Translations under genes and position numbers: made by a program
In this document: positions 1 to 10,314 of the stretch, in pieces
Position numbering within the stretch: position 1 is the stretch's first letter
How the letters are laid out: every line of letters starts with the position of its first letter
Notes under the pieces: model-generated
Seen by the model: the letters and a program-made list of their open reading frames with translations, nothing else
Databases searched by the model: none
What the model was told of the DNA's origin: nothing
Assembly: GCF_025399195.1 (NCBI RefSeq)
Contig: NW_026252093.1
Location: 372,001-436,000, forward strand
Origin: Umbelopsis ramanniana AG
Taxonomy: Eukaryota; Mucoromycota; Umbelopsidomycetes; Umbelopsidales; Umbelopsidaceae
Length of the DNA stretch: 64,000 bases
Reading direction: 5' to 3'

Positions 1-1260
1 AAAGCTTGAGAAATTCATGCAAAATTTCGAATGGCGTTCATCATTATATCATGGGCCAACACATTTTTTGGCTTCTCTACACAAATGTTCCAATTTTGTC
101 ACCATGGCCTACAAATGTAGCTGACCATTGGCTTTGTTCGAAGAAGATATTTTTTTTTAACTACGATGATCTCGAGTTCTGTCACGATCGATTATACGGC
201 AGTGCGGTTTATGCGATCCAAACATATTACTACACAAAAAGGGTATAAGGTTTATTTTCGTTTATGATAAGGTGGCGATGTTTCTCATGTGGTGAATATG
301 TACTCTCTAGAAATGCTCAGCACACTATAACCCCAAGTATTATGATGGTTGTAGTCGGGCTTGTGATTTAGAGTTGTGACTCTCTGTGCATTGCCAAGTG
401 GGAAAATATTGTATATCCTTTATATTGGATGCAAAAGATACAATCTTCTGAAGGAATATGTTCTATGGAATTCTTCGTGTTGAGACAAACGTGTGAGCCG
501 TCATAGAATCTCGTTAAATTGCATAGAACATATGACTTGAGCAGCCTGAATTCAAAGCGTATATATGAATGACCATCATGATCAGTTGCCCCAGCATGTC
601 TGTTGTGTGACACTGCCTTCTTTTGGATTCATAAGCTGCGCACACGGGAGCTGATGAACCACAGTAAAAGAAAATTATTAAACAAAAATTTATACGTTTG
701 GGTGCAAAGTAAGGCTCAGTATATAAACCATTAATTGTGCAAAACACATACTCTTCTCCCGTGGCCAATGGATACGAATACTCATTGGTATTTATCACAT
801 TTTACAAGACTCAATAGTAATACTCTCAGGCTAAACGGAGAAGGAATAAAGGTCATCCTTAACGACATAGCCACTCCACACTATCGTTCGTGATCTCCTT
901 TCTGTTTCTTTAACTTTATATAAGACTTGCCAGCATTTCCAAACTAACTGCTTTTTTTTCTCATATTTAAACCGAACGCTGAATACTTGAATTTCTTTTA
1001 CATCCAATAATGTCCACTTCCATTCCTAACTAGTGCGTTGTACTTGCACGGATTTGAATGAGTAGCACGGATTCGCTGTTGGTCGAATTCTTGTATTCTA
1101 GTTTGAATATTCTTGACGAGGCCCCATTAATCTCATTATAACTTTTTGCTGTTTTTTTTTCCTTGTATTCCATTTTTCACTTCACAAAAATAACCAAAAT
1201 CCATCATAATCCCCTGTCACCTGCATTGGGAGTAAATTACAAAGGTGTTGAAACGAACTT
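1..1260. other. Gene-poor stretch upstream of the cyclin gene
   Basis: I see no supported gene here. The open frames are short (under 95 codons), are on both strands, and have neither recognisable domains nor partner exons that join in phase. The part next to 1261 is presumably the promoter and leader of the cyclin gene, with T-rich runs around 950-960 and 1150-1160. Confidence 0.5.
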
Positions 1261-2433
1261 ATGGCACCGAAAGACACTGGCATCATCTGGCAATCGGCAT
1301 CCATCATGAACAGCAACAGTGACATCGTCAACGCGACTATGTACGATTTTCGTGCTTCAAACACATGGAGTCACTACGCGAAATCGACTGTATCTATAGA
1401 ATACACATACAGCAATGCGTATCCTTGTCCTAACGCCCTTCCGGAAGGTATTGTCCTGGACGGTAACAAACCATCTAAATTCAACCGGCAACCTCTTGGG
1501 AAAAGCCCTTCGGATACCCCATCACTCTCAAGCTCATCTTCTCTATCATCGGCTTCGCCTGAAGAAGATGACGATGCGCATATAACACACGCCTCACAAA
1601 CCCCTATTCGCTATACAAATAGCCTTATCCAGAAAATCTCTCTAGTGGACAAACTGGTTGGTAAGTGTTTAAAAACCTTGTACTCTGTGTAACTGGGTGG
1701 CCAAAAGCTAGAAATCGCAACATCCAAGATGACTAAACCTTCTTATTATCGCATAGAAACGACATCTGCAGTCATAGACGCCATCTGGTGGCCGTCTATC
1801 GAAACTCAAAATGTCAAAGTAGTGTCAACATCACAATTTGTTAAAGAGATCCTGAAAAGATCAAAATCCACCTATTCTACACTACAAGCTGCGCTTTATT
1901 ACATATTTCGTATCAAACAGAAGATCATGGACCATACGGCGGAGCGAAACACTTTGCCTGCGCAACAGTCTTCTCCACAAGACTGTATATTCTGTGGACG
2001 ACGAATGTTCTTAGCCGCAGTGATGGTTGCGTCGAAATTCTTGCAGGACAAGACGTACCGTAACAGTGCATGGGCAAAGATATCTGGCTTGACCACCAGT
2101 GAAATTTCCTACTCTGAAATGGCCTTCTTGAAGCTGATTGAATTTCGGCTATTCATAAGCAAAGAGACTTTTGAGATGTGGCATCGTATGCTCACTCAAC
2201 ACATCAGCCAGCTAATAAATACACTACCCACGAATAGACGCCTTCCTCCAGCTAGTCGAGCGGCCTTGAACGAAATTTGTAACTATGGCTATCAAAGCAC
2301 TATTAACTCCAAGGCCCTTGACTACACCCATGAACCTTATTTTGTGAATATTCTCAAGTCACCAGATGCTATGGTTGCCAAACGCAATGCTTATCATGAT
2401 CCAACACAACATAGGAAGAAATTATGTCAATGA
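1261..2433 (+). CDS. Pcl/Pho80-type cyclin
   Basis: Two exons, 1261-1660 and 1757-2433, join in phase to give 358 aa. The junction reads LVETTSAVIDAIWW. The intron 1661-1756 has a GTAAGT donor and a CATAG acceptor. The cyclin box spans roughly residues 125-260, with the family hallmarks RRMFLAAVMVASKFLQD and AWAKISGL followed by a Pcl-like helix (FLKLIEFRLFIS). Proteins of this family bind a Pho85-type CDK and direct it to phosphate, glycogen, polarity or amino-acid-response substrates. The N-terminal ~120 residues carry a Ser-rich and acidic stretch and look disordered. Which Pcl subgroup it belongs to cannot be settled by eye. The C-terminal tail beyond the box is short. Confidence 0.85.
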
Positions 2434-2540
2434 CGTTCATTTCAATGAAAAATGTTATATTTTCAATGATGGTAGAGAAATTGTGTGTGCGTCACGTGTG
2501 CTACGTTTGAGAGTGCTCCACACGAAACCACGATTGATCC

Positions 2541-2561
2541 TCCCCCCCCCAAAAAAAAAAA
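2541..2561. repeat. C9-A11 homopolymer junction
   Basis: A run of nine C is followed directly by eleven A in the 3' flank of the cyclin gene. It is simple sequence with no evident function and is prone to length variation. The rest of 2434-2784 holds no gene that I can support. Confidence 0.8.
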
Positions 2562-2784
2562 GTTCAGCAGAGTCGGTGAGTCCATGTTATAATCTACAAG
2601 TAATTTATTAGGAAGTAATTCCAACGAGGAATAAAAAGTATTATGTGAAGATGATAGTAAGTGAGGTATTGCACCTGAAAAATGATATCTCGAAACCCAA
2701 GTGTCTTTCTTTTTTGGTTTTGATAATTGACGCTATTACTTTTTGTCTGACAGAGAATGGCATTTACTCCTCAGCAAATAACCA

Positions 2785-3345
2785 CTATTGATCTTTCTTC
2801 TCCTGCTCCTCTGGCGCTATCTTGCCTCTCCTGATCTGTAGATTTGTGTAAAATTGTTGGGATAAGCTGACGATTTCTCTTCCAAACAGCAAAGCGAACA
2901 GAGGGACGCTTAAACCAGCTGTAAAGTAGAACCGGGGGACAGCTAACTTCGACAAAAGCTCAAGAGTTGACTCGTTGAATGATGGCCAGGACAGCAACGT
3001 TTGTGTCAGTTCCCATATACACCAGAGATCGAGTCCGAACTTGGCAACCACAACCGCCTGCAAAGCCTTGTAGTTTACATTCAAGTGTCCCATCATGCAC
3101 ACAGTGACTAACAGGAAAGAGAGAGCTTGAGCAGCCTTGATAAATGCTAAGATTGGATAAAAGCCTCTTATGCCTTCTCCCCACGCAGTGAAAGGTGGGT
3201 TTGATGCATCGAATCCTTTGAAGTCGACATCGTAGTAAGCAGTAGTTTCGTCTAGCAACAGCTTGTTGGTTTCATTGACGGCATACCACATAACATAAGT
3301 GAATACGCCTATGTAAGCGGTAGTGTACTTGTTTGTGAAATCCAT
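2785..3345 (-). CDS. Four-pass membrane protein of unknown function
   Basis: A single uninterrupted frame of 186 aa starts at an ATG at 3345. Four hydrophobic segments can be seen, at about residues 9-24, 63-86, 96-118 and 138-158. The C-terminal tail is charged and rich in K, E and Q (EEQEKKDQ), suggesting a cytosolic end. I do not recognise the family. The even spacing of the helices suggests a small four-helix membrane protein, but no catalytic motif is visible. The DNA just upstream of the ATG is a purine-rich run on the plus strand, so the leader is CT-rich, as at several other genes here. Confidence 0.65.
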   Translation of the reverse strand: MDFTNKYTTAYIGVFTYVMWYAVNETNKLLLDETTAYYDVDFKGFDASNPPFTAWGEGIRGFYPILAFIKAAQALSFLLVTVCMMGHLNVNYKALQAVVVAKFGLDLWCIWELTQTLLSWPSFNESTLELLSKLAVPRFYFTAGLSVPLFALLFGREIVSLSQQFYTNLQIRRGKIAPEEQEKKDQ

Positions 3346-3420
3346 AGTTCAGGGTCCAGAAGAGAAGCAGTACGGAAAAAGGAGAGGAAAGAGAGAGAGG
3401 GAAAAAAAAGGCAGATACAT
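3346..3420 (-). promoter_or_regulatory. CT-rich leader/core promoter tract
   Basis: On the minus strand this stretch, mainly 3357-3412, is almost pure pyrimidine and sits directly 5' of the ATG at 3345. CT-rich tracts near transcription starts are common in filamentous fungi. The remaining intergenic sequence up to 3699 shows nothing else that I can name. Confidence 0.4.
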
Positions 3421-3699
3421 ATAAGCTCACAGTCCGGACCCTGAATAAGTCGCACAGAAAGGGTTCTCTAACTCCGCAGCGACCAATCAGACGTGTACAA
3501 GATATCCAGTGGCGTTGGGAATCCCTACCTGAAATTGTATTCCTTGTTAATTGAAAAAAGCACACACCGCCACCGAAACTGCAAGAAGACCCTTGAAAAT
3601 TTCGATAACCGAAAAAGACAGCTCATCTATTTTTATTATGACATGAATTGTCTATAAATTGAAGCCTATTTACAGGTGAGAAAAGACAGATGCCGCTGT

Positions 3700-5948
3700 T
3701 CATTTTGACTCGGCCGCTCGGTTGAGGATTTTGACTGCAATTTCAATCTACAAGAATTTTACCCCCAAGTTAGAGTTTTGCGCTGTCATGTCACAAAGGA
3801 ATGGGCTTACGTGTACTTACACATGCAACCAGGACTGCTACGATCTGAGGATAGCAAAAATGTGAGGGTCAGTATGGATGCTTTGCAACAGGTTATTTCA
3901 TGACAATTAAGTCTTACAATTAAGTAAATGATGATCAAAGTTTGATATCTTGAAAAAGAAAGGAGGGTAAAAAAATCTGAATGGATCATCAAAACAGCTT
4001 GCAATAGGGTGAAACCTAACTTACTCGACTCCAAAGTTATTCATGTGCTCTCTAAGCATACTCAAAAGATCCGAGATGACTGTACACCTGTCATTCAAGA
4101 TGGCGGCTCTTTGGGGTATTTCCAAGTAATCTGAATGACCGTAACCATCGATAAGCTTGGTGGTACTTACATTAGAATTTACATGATCAACGTTGTCCAC
4201 TTACCTCTGATTGCATTGTATAAAGGCTGTAGGGATGGTTCAGACCAGAAAATCTCGGGCGTATCTATAGCAAAAGGATAAGTCTGACAAACTTCATTCA
4301 CAATTATTATTCCAACTGACTTACCCAAGACATTGGAAGATAAGTTAACATTCATACGAAGTTTGAACAGATGACCGTTGATTTGGGTCATTTCTGCTCG
4401 CTTCATATCTAATTTACCGGTCAGTGCTAGCTTTTTGGGTATGTGTTTGGTGGCCTGTTTAAGGGGAGAGACGATGAACATTGCTTCTAATAATACCAGG
4501 GCAATTTCAGTCCGATACTGACCTCAATCGTATTATCCATAATATCTTCGTATCGAGCCAGGACTGCACTTTGACTGATTCCATGGCTAAGAGTAAGTTT
4601 AATCATATGGTTGCCGCTTTTTAAAGTCAGCATGTCATTGAAGATCCTGGAATGCTTTTGAGTAGTGTCGTACTGGAAATGCATCTCTTCAATCTGCATA
4701 TCTTCCAGATCGTCCGGATTGTCTTTCAGTGGACGAATGGTAAATGGAGAAAGGTCTTCCAGCATCAATAATTCTTGAGCACGACTAAAATTCCAGAATA
4801 CCAACACTCCATAGTCGAAAACGAATAGTTCGCCTCCGGTGAATGGTTTTGTATGAGCTGCTTTGGTGGAATGTTCAGAGTCTCGACGTTGTTCAGCTCG
4901 AATCTTCTCATCCGTCTTCACCATTTCTGGATCCAGTTGTTGACTCAAGGATGTTTCGGCAGTAAAGTCTGGTTGATCTTCCAGATGTTGATCGATAAAG
5001 CTATTTCCCTGGTCTACCGACTTTGGTTCCGTTATATCACCATCAGTGGCATATGTCGGTTCAGCCAAATTTGTGTCTGTTGGGTGCGACGTTCCCTCAT
5101 AGAAATCTGCAATTTCATGTGCTGCGAGTGACTCAGCATTTGTGTTGTGAGGCTCTGGTTCGTTTTCCAAAGCGTTGGCGTACAAATGATCTTCTTCGTA
5201 AGTCATTTGCTCATTCTCAAATTGCCGAAAGTATTCTTCACGATCATGTATGGCTTCATCACTTTCCGGCCATGGCGCTGAACGGAGCCGTACGTTGGTA
5301 GAATTCTTACCACCTGGCCGTAATGTCATAATAGGAAAGTGATACCTAAAATGTCGAATTATTGTTAAAAAGTGAAAAATTTGCATGAATACAGTCTCAT
5401 ACATATTGGAATTACTTTACTTACGGCGCATAAATACATTCATCGTACTGTCTTGGAGTAACATGATGTTGTTCTTTCAAGAATAATTTGATTTCATCAG
5501 TTTGGAAAGTGTCGGCTACGCAATATGCCGAAACTCTAGGCAAGTTCAGCCTGTCTCGTTGATCTTTTTTCATGCGTTCAGCAACCGTTCTCGATCCAAG
5601 TACATGAAGTTCAAGAGGTAAATGAACCACTGGAGTAGTTTCGTCAGATCCATCCTCATCTTCCTGTTCTTCAATTAGTGTAGCTGAATCTGCCGGCTCG
5701 GAAGGGAATAGAACAAGCTTCTGTGACGTTTTGGTACTTCGAAGAGGTTTTGCCTTTCCTGCCACAGAAGATCCTGGCCCTGATTTCGCAGTGGTTGCGG
5801 TGTTTCCAACAACTTTCTTTGCTAGCTTTGGGACAATGCTGTCTTTCGGCATGCTCTTTGACAATAGAGATTCTGTAAGACTCTGCATGTTGAAAGCAGT
5901 GATATCATTTGCCGGAGTTTTTTTTGCTGCCAAAAGATCAATCTGCAA
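3700..5948 (-). CDS. Rmd1/Rmd8-like DUF155 protein
   Basis: Eight exons join in phase to 581 aa: 5425-5948, 4523-5345, 4325-4454, 4205-4264, 4025-4130, 3918-3948, 3821-3844 and 3700-3747. The DUF155 signature is clear. It includes PRVSAYCVAD, FVFDYGVLVFWNFS, then RHIPKKLALTGKL-like and FKLRMNVNLSSNVLDTPE blocks, EPSLQPLYNAIRGYLEI, and a C-terminal hydrophobic helix ending IEIAVKIL. Relatives are yeast Rmd1/Rmd8 and mitochondrial RMND1, membrane-linked proteins connected to meiotic division or mitochondrial translation. The first ~120 residues are low-complexity. The ATG at 5948 overlaps a TGCAG acceptor-like string, so the true start may lie in an unseen upstream exon. Two of the last exons are only 31 and 24 nt. 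Confidence 0.85.
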
Positions 5949-6225
5949 ACGACAGTCACAGCGAAAGACCTTGTGGATTTTCTGATGTCGGCCAAAAGCA
6001 ATGCAGATAAACGTAGGCTTTCACGAAGTGGCAAAAGCAAAGCTTCTTACATAAAAGAGCAATACTGCTAAAGATGTTTCTAAACGAAATGCATCGGCTA
6101 AACACTCATATGAATAGCTTTAGAATGGCATCCTCTACTAACTTCTTCTGCTAATATTACACGGTAGAATATCCCCTTATATTTTATATACAAGTTCTTA
6201 ACGTTTAATTCACACCTTACATTCT

Positions 6226-7183
6226 TTAATCTCTACTATAGAGTTCTATGGACCTCCAACACAAATTGTCTCCTTTGAAAACGCCGTTCTCTAAAAAAAG
6301 ATCATGCTCGGTAAAGCCAACAGTGATATGCGGCCAGAAGCTCTTCAGCAGTATTACGTTAAGAAGGGTGAGTGCATGTACAATCATACTAAAAGCTTTA
6401 CGGTATAAGATCATGAAATAAGCTTACCTTTGGATCGAATAAAGCAGTATTTCCTCCTTTAGACCAGTACAATTGAAACAGTTTTGTTCGAATGTCAACA
6501 AGGTCAGGAGAGCTCACTATAAGCTGATACACAGTATTCTCTTCCAGTTCCGCTTTCCCGAGACAAATTACTCGAAATTTGCTCGCTTGTATGTTGTGCA
6601 CAGATGCAATAGTATTTATATCGTCTATGGTGATATTGACCTTGGCGAGGGCTTCGTATTCAGGTGGGGATACCACTGTGATGTGCGCTTCTCCTGTCAT
6701 ACACATAAATCAGGTTAGTATAAACTAAGCTTTCGACCGGCTGTTCACCAAAAATGGTCTTTCAAAGGAAAAGTTACCGCGAGACTGTAGATTACTGCTA
6801 CTTTTGTTCAAGTCCTCAAAGATAGGTTGTATATAACTGAAGTTCAACTGCAAACCTAGCCACATCACAGGATCTACTCGAACTAAATCAGAACTGTATT
6901 TTCATAACAAACCTAGCTCTAATTTTACCAACCTGTGTGCGGGACAAAGGGTATTTTGGAGGTATCATGAATTCTTGCATCCAAAGGCACTGGTGGGCCT
7001 GAGTTCCAAATATGTTATCACCCAAGACTTTCACAGTGTGCATCTGTACTGTCATTCAACATTTTGAAACGTACCATAGAAAGGAATGCCTAAAGGAGAG
7101 TGGGGTATTTCCAGCATTGCCGTTTGAATTTGTGCAATAACGGCCGTGGTCCATGCACAGACACTCATAATCCAAAAAAGCAT
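6226..7183 (-). CDS. Secreted 2H phosphoesterase (Swiss-army-knife RNA repair-like)
   Basis: Exons 7075-7183, 6933-7048, 6778-6847, 6428-6693 and 6226-6342 join to 225 aa. Two H-x-T motifs, EAHITVVSPPE and FWPHITVGFT, about 110 residues apart, are the catalytic pair of 2H phosphoesterases. Between them, VICLGKAELEEN, SSPDLVDIR and ALFDPK match the fungal Swiss-army-knife RNA repair-like group. The family opens or hydrolyses cyclic or ADP-ribose-type phosphoesters; the substrate here is unknown. I chose the ATG at 7183 because it begins a typical signal peptide (MLFWIMSVCAWTTAVIAQ). An upstream in-frame ATG at 7288 would overlap the divergent oxidase gene. Secretion of such an enzyme is unusual enough to check. 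Confidence 0.78.
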
Positions 7184-7286
7184 CTTTATCGGAGAAAGTA
7201 AGGAAGAGAGACTTGCCCAGCCGAAACCTCTCCAGATAATTTTTTTTTTAACCTTTTCAGACACCAACATTTCTTTCCATGCCTGC
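7184..7286. promoter_or_regulatory. Compact divergent promoter, phosphoesterase/oxidase
   Basis: About 103 bp separate the chosen starts of the minus-strand phosphoesterase and the plus-strand oxidase. Both encode proteins with predicted signal peptides, so co-regulation from a shared promoter is possible. A T9 run lies at about 7242-7250. No specific factor site is claimed. Confidence 0.4.
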
Positions 7287-8723
7287 ATGCGACAACCATT
7301 ATCTCATGTCCGTCGGCTTATAGCCATTCTCCCTTTCCTGGCCCTCCAGCTAACATCTGCGCTAGTCATACAGCCTAAGTTGATTACACGGCAGTTAGAT
7401 GACTTTGCATTGTTGAGCTCCGAGCTTCAGACACCAGTTACCGGAATAGTTCGAAAACACTATGTGGCAATAGATGAAATCGAGTGGAACTACTCTCCAG
7501 ATCAATGGGATTATTATCATAACACATCAATATCTGACTCTCCTGCAAAACTATGGACACAGCAGAGTAAGTTTATAGCATTCTGACACAATATGTTACA
7601 GCTCGGTAGATTTTAAACATTGGTCCTTCAGGTACTACCACCCTGGGCACCCGATATCGCAAGGCAGTATACAGAGAATACAACGATTCTACTTTAAACC
7701 ATGCTTTGGATATTCCAGAGTGGCAAGGCATGATGGGCCCTATTTTTAGAGCGGAGGTTGGTGATACGTTTGAAATCCATGTTACAAACAGAGCCTCCAA
7801 GAATTACTCGATACACCCACACGTGAGCATCTCCTGGTTGACGAAATCACACTAACTAAGAATTGTACTTATAAACTGACACGGCTTTATATTAGGGACT
7901 GAAATATGAATTTGAAATGGAAGGCGCCGTATACCAAAACGCATTATACAACTCTATTGCACCTAATGACACTTTCATTTATCGATGGGACATACCACCA
8001 CGATCTGGCCCTGGCCCACAAGACGGCGACTCGGTTGTATGGGGATACCATTCACATGTAACTGAAAATGATATGTAAGCTTTTGCTGGCATACCTGCTT
8101 ATCAGTACCCGTACGCAAGCGTTAACATCATTGCATTTCTCAGGTTTGACGGGCTTTTTGGTGCCATCATCATCTACAGACATGGCCATTTAGGTGCAAA
8201 TGGAAAGGCGAAGTCAGTAGATAAGGAGTTTGTTACTACTTTCGTTGGTAAGCATATAGATAATCACGTATTCAAGGTATAAATAGCAGTGACGTTTCGA
8301 CTGACAGCCAGTGTAGTGATGGATGAAAATCGATCCTCGCTATTTAAGCAGACGCTGCAAGAAGCATCACCAACCATTGACCTCAGCAAAATCCAAGCCA
8401 CTGAATCGTCGAAAAAGCAATTTATAGACTCTAATAGGAAGGCTACCATTAACGGCATCATGTTTGGTGGGCCCAAAGACCTCGTCATAAAAGACAAAGA
8501 GGTTGCAGACTGGCATTTACTAGCATGGGGCACTGACTTTGATGCTTTCACTGTTACTTGGTCGAATGCTGGCTCTCTAATATATAACCAGACCGCGGAA
8601 CAAGTGAACTTACTACCTGCCTCTTTTGCAACGGCTAGAATATCTCCAGTCAAGTCAGGTCAGACTGAATTTGGATGCAATGTACATAAATCGCAGGGAA
8701 TGGTCATAAACTTCAATATATAG
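7287..8723 (+). CDS. Ceruloplasmin/hephaestin-like multicopper oxidase, degenerate C-terminus
   Basis: Exons 7287-7566, 7632-7822, 7896-8074, 8144-8247 and 8290-8723 join to 395 aa. The ATG at 7287 starts a signal peptide with a positively charged n-region and a hydrophobic core (LIAILPFLALQLTSA). The N-terminal cupredoxin domain keeps both trinuclear-cluster motifs, SIHPHG and GYHSHV, with the hephaestin-like GPIFRAEVGDTFEIHV block. The C-terminal domain should carry an HTVHFHG-like motif and an HCHVxxHxxxGM motif. Instead it reads FDAFTVTWSN and GCNVHKSQGM, so most type 1 and type 3 ligands are missing. Intact relatives oxidise Fe(II) or phenols. This one may be a non-enzymatic copper binder or secreted scaffold. 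It has several N-glycosylation sequons. Confidence 0.78.
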
Positions 8724-8862
8724 ATTAGATCTTCACACCTTAAAAACAACGCCAGTACATGAGAGTTGCTCTTTCCTTTATTTTAAATTACATAATCTCT
8801 TTAATACATTGCTAAATGCTCCGCATGGCTGAGGCGGTAAAATACAAAGCGTGTGAAGTACC

Positions 8863-10266
8863 TCATAATGAGCATACGCTCTTACCATCATATCCCAACC
8901 TATGAGAGTCAGAATAAAGAAAACTTAGTAAAGATACTTCGTTCAATCGACGTGCAACTTTCATACTTACTCCTCCAGTATTCCGTCCTTTCTCTTGAAG
9001 AACCACCAACAACCACATGAAGTAAGAGTAGAGACCATACCCTCCGGACCGCATACGAAAATTTTGGTAGCTGAACTTGGTTCAGGCATATGCTTTTTCA
9101 CCATGTCTAATGATACACGACCAGATTCCTGTTCCCAGTTAAGTGGTGGTTGGGTGAGACAATAAGTAATTTGGAGTCGTTCAGGATTCTTCGCAGCCAT
9201 GTTTTCGAGCTCTTTACGAAGCAGAATGTCGTCTTCTGTTCTGTTGCAATATAGCAAATTTACTTTGGTCTTGTCTTCGCTGTTGTCTAAGATTTTGTGG
9301 AGTAATTGAAACTGGCAAAGCAGATTAGCCTGAGCATCATGTATGACGCTTGTAAAAGCAATTTAATTGTTACCATTGGGGTTATACCGCTTCCAGCTGC
9401 AATCATACCGATAGATTTATAGGAATTTTCCTGGTATTTAAAGGTCTTTAAAGGTCCCATGACATCTAATTTGTCTCCTGGTTTCAAAGAGTGGATGGAC
9501 TTGCTGGAATTACCATCTTTATACTTTTTCACAACGATGTCGATATGACCAACATCTCCTTCTGCAGAAACAGGTGTATATGGTCTGTAAAAGTACGTTG
9601 GCCACCAATTTTTTTCGGTTCCGGGCTTGACCACAGAAGTCATGATGAACGAAGAGGTTGTGTGCCCTGATACCTGGTCCTCTTTTGGGAGATTAAACCG
9701 GAATAGCTAAAATGATGGGAAAAGTTGAGTCAATGTTTCAATCGAATGTGACTTTAATCCATAAGTTGGTGTGCCTTCGAGATTATACCTTCGCATTTTC
9801 ACCCATGTCCTGTGTTTCTCGTAAAGTAAGGGTGGTCCAGCCCATCAGACTCAAAGCCTTCTCGGGCGACTTAATGTTCGGCTCAATTCCTTCACAGGCA
9901 ACTCGGTTTTTTTCATTTTTTCTATTGTAGTAATAGTAGGCACCTAAAGCAAAATATCTTCAGTTAGTTTTATACCATTGCTTAAGAGATGGTCTGACGA
10001 AAAATCCAATTGATAATCCAAATGGGAAGGACCCAGATACATACCACCGGCGACAGCCAAACCAAGTATCAAAGCTTTCTTGCCACATCGTGAATTTCTG
10101 TAACGTCCGGCTGCACCCATATACATTCTCGTTTGTGCATTCAAGGATGTCTGTAAAAACGATTTAATAATGGAAATACACCAGAAGAACATCCGAAGTA
10201 ACAAACCTGTTGGAATAGACCTGTTGGCGCTTTTGCAGCGGCACGAGAGAGAGCAGAATTGAACAT
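8863..10266 (-). CDS. MCR1: NADH-cytochrome b5 reductase, mitochondrial type
   Basis: Six exons (10207-10266, 10045-10150, 9789-9943, 9374-9706, 8971-9311, 8863-8899) join to 343 aa. The N-terminus is a basic, Ala-rich presequence (MFNSALSRAAAKAPTGLFQQ), followed by a transmembrane helix (ALILGLAVAGGAYYYY), as in the two-form yeast Mcr1. FAD-binding RPYTPVS, the nucleotide-fold GSGITPM, and the CGPEGM NADH motif follow, and the protein ends GILEELGYDGK. It passes electrons from NADH through FAD to cytochrome b5 and also reduces ascorbyl radicals, in the mitochondrial outer membrane and intermembrane space. The stretch after CGPEGM (Cys/Trp-rich) is in frame, but could hide a very short intron. 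Confidence 0.9.
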
Positions 10267-10306
10267 GATATTTTGGACATCTTGGATTCTAGGTTGGGTA
10301 TCGCGA

Positions 10307-10314
10307 TATTTATA
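10307..10314 (-). promoter_or_regulatory. TATA box of cytochrome b5 reductase gene
   Basis: TATAAATA on the minus strand lies about 41 bp upstream of the ATG at 10266. The spacing is short but plausible for a compact fungal promoter. Confidence 0.45.

Noticed and set aside
514-798. Short overlapping minus-strand frames at the left end
   Set aside because: Their size is within chance expectation for AT-rich DNA and they have no domain or splice partner.
8264-8653. 129-codon minus-strand open frame
   Set aside because: It lies opposite the last exon of the oxidase and has no domain of its own.
8971-9060. A 40-50 nt intron after CGPEGM in the b5 reductase gene
   Set aside because: GT and AAG signals exist, but the frame is open throughout and joins cleanly to GILEELGYDGK, so no intron is needed.
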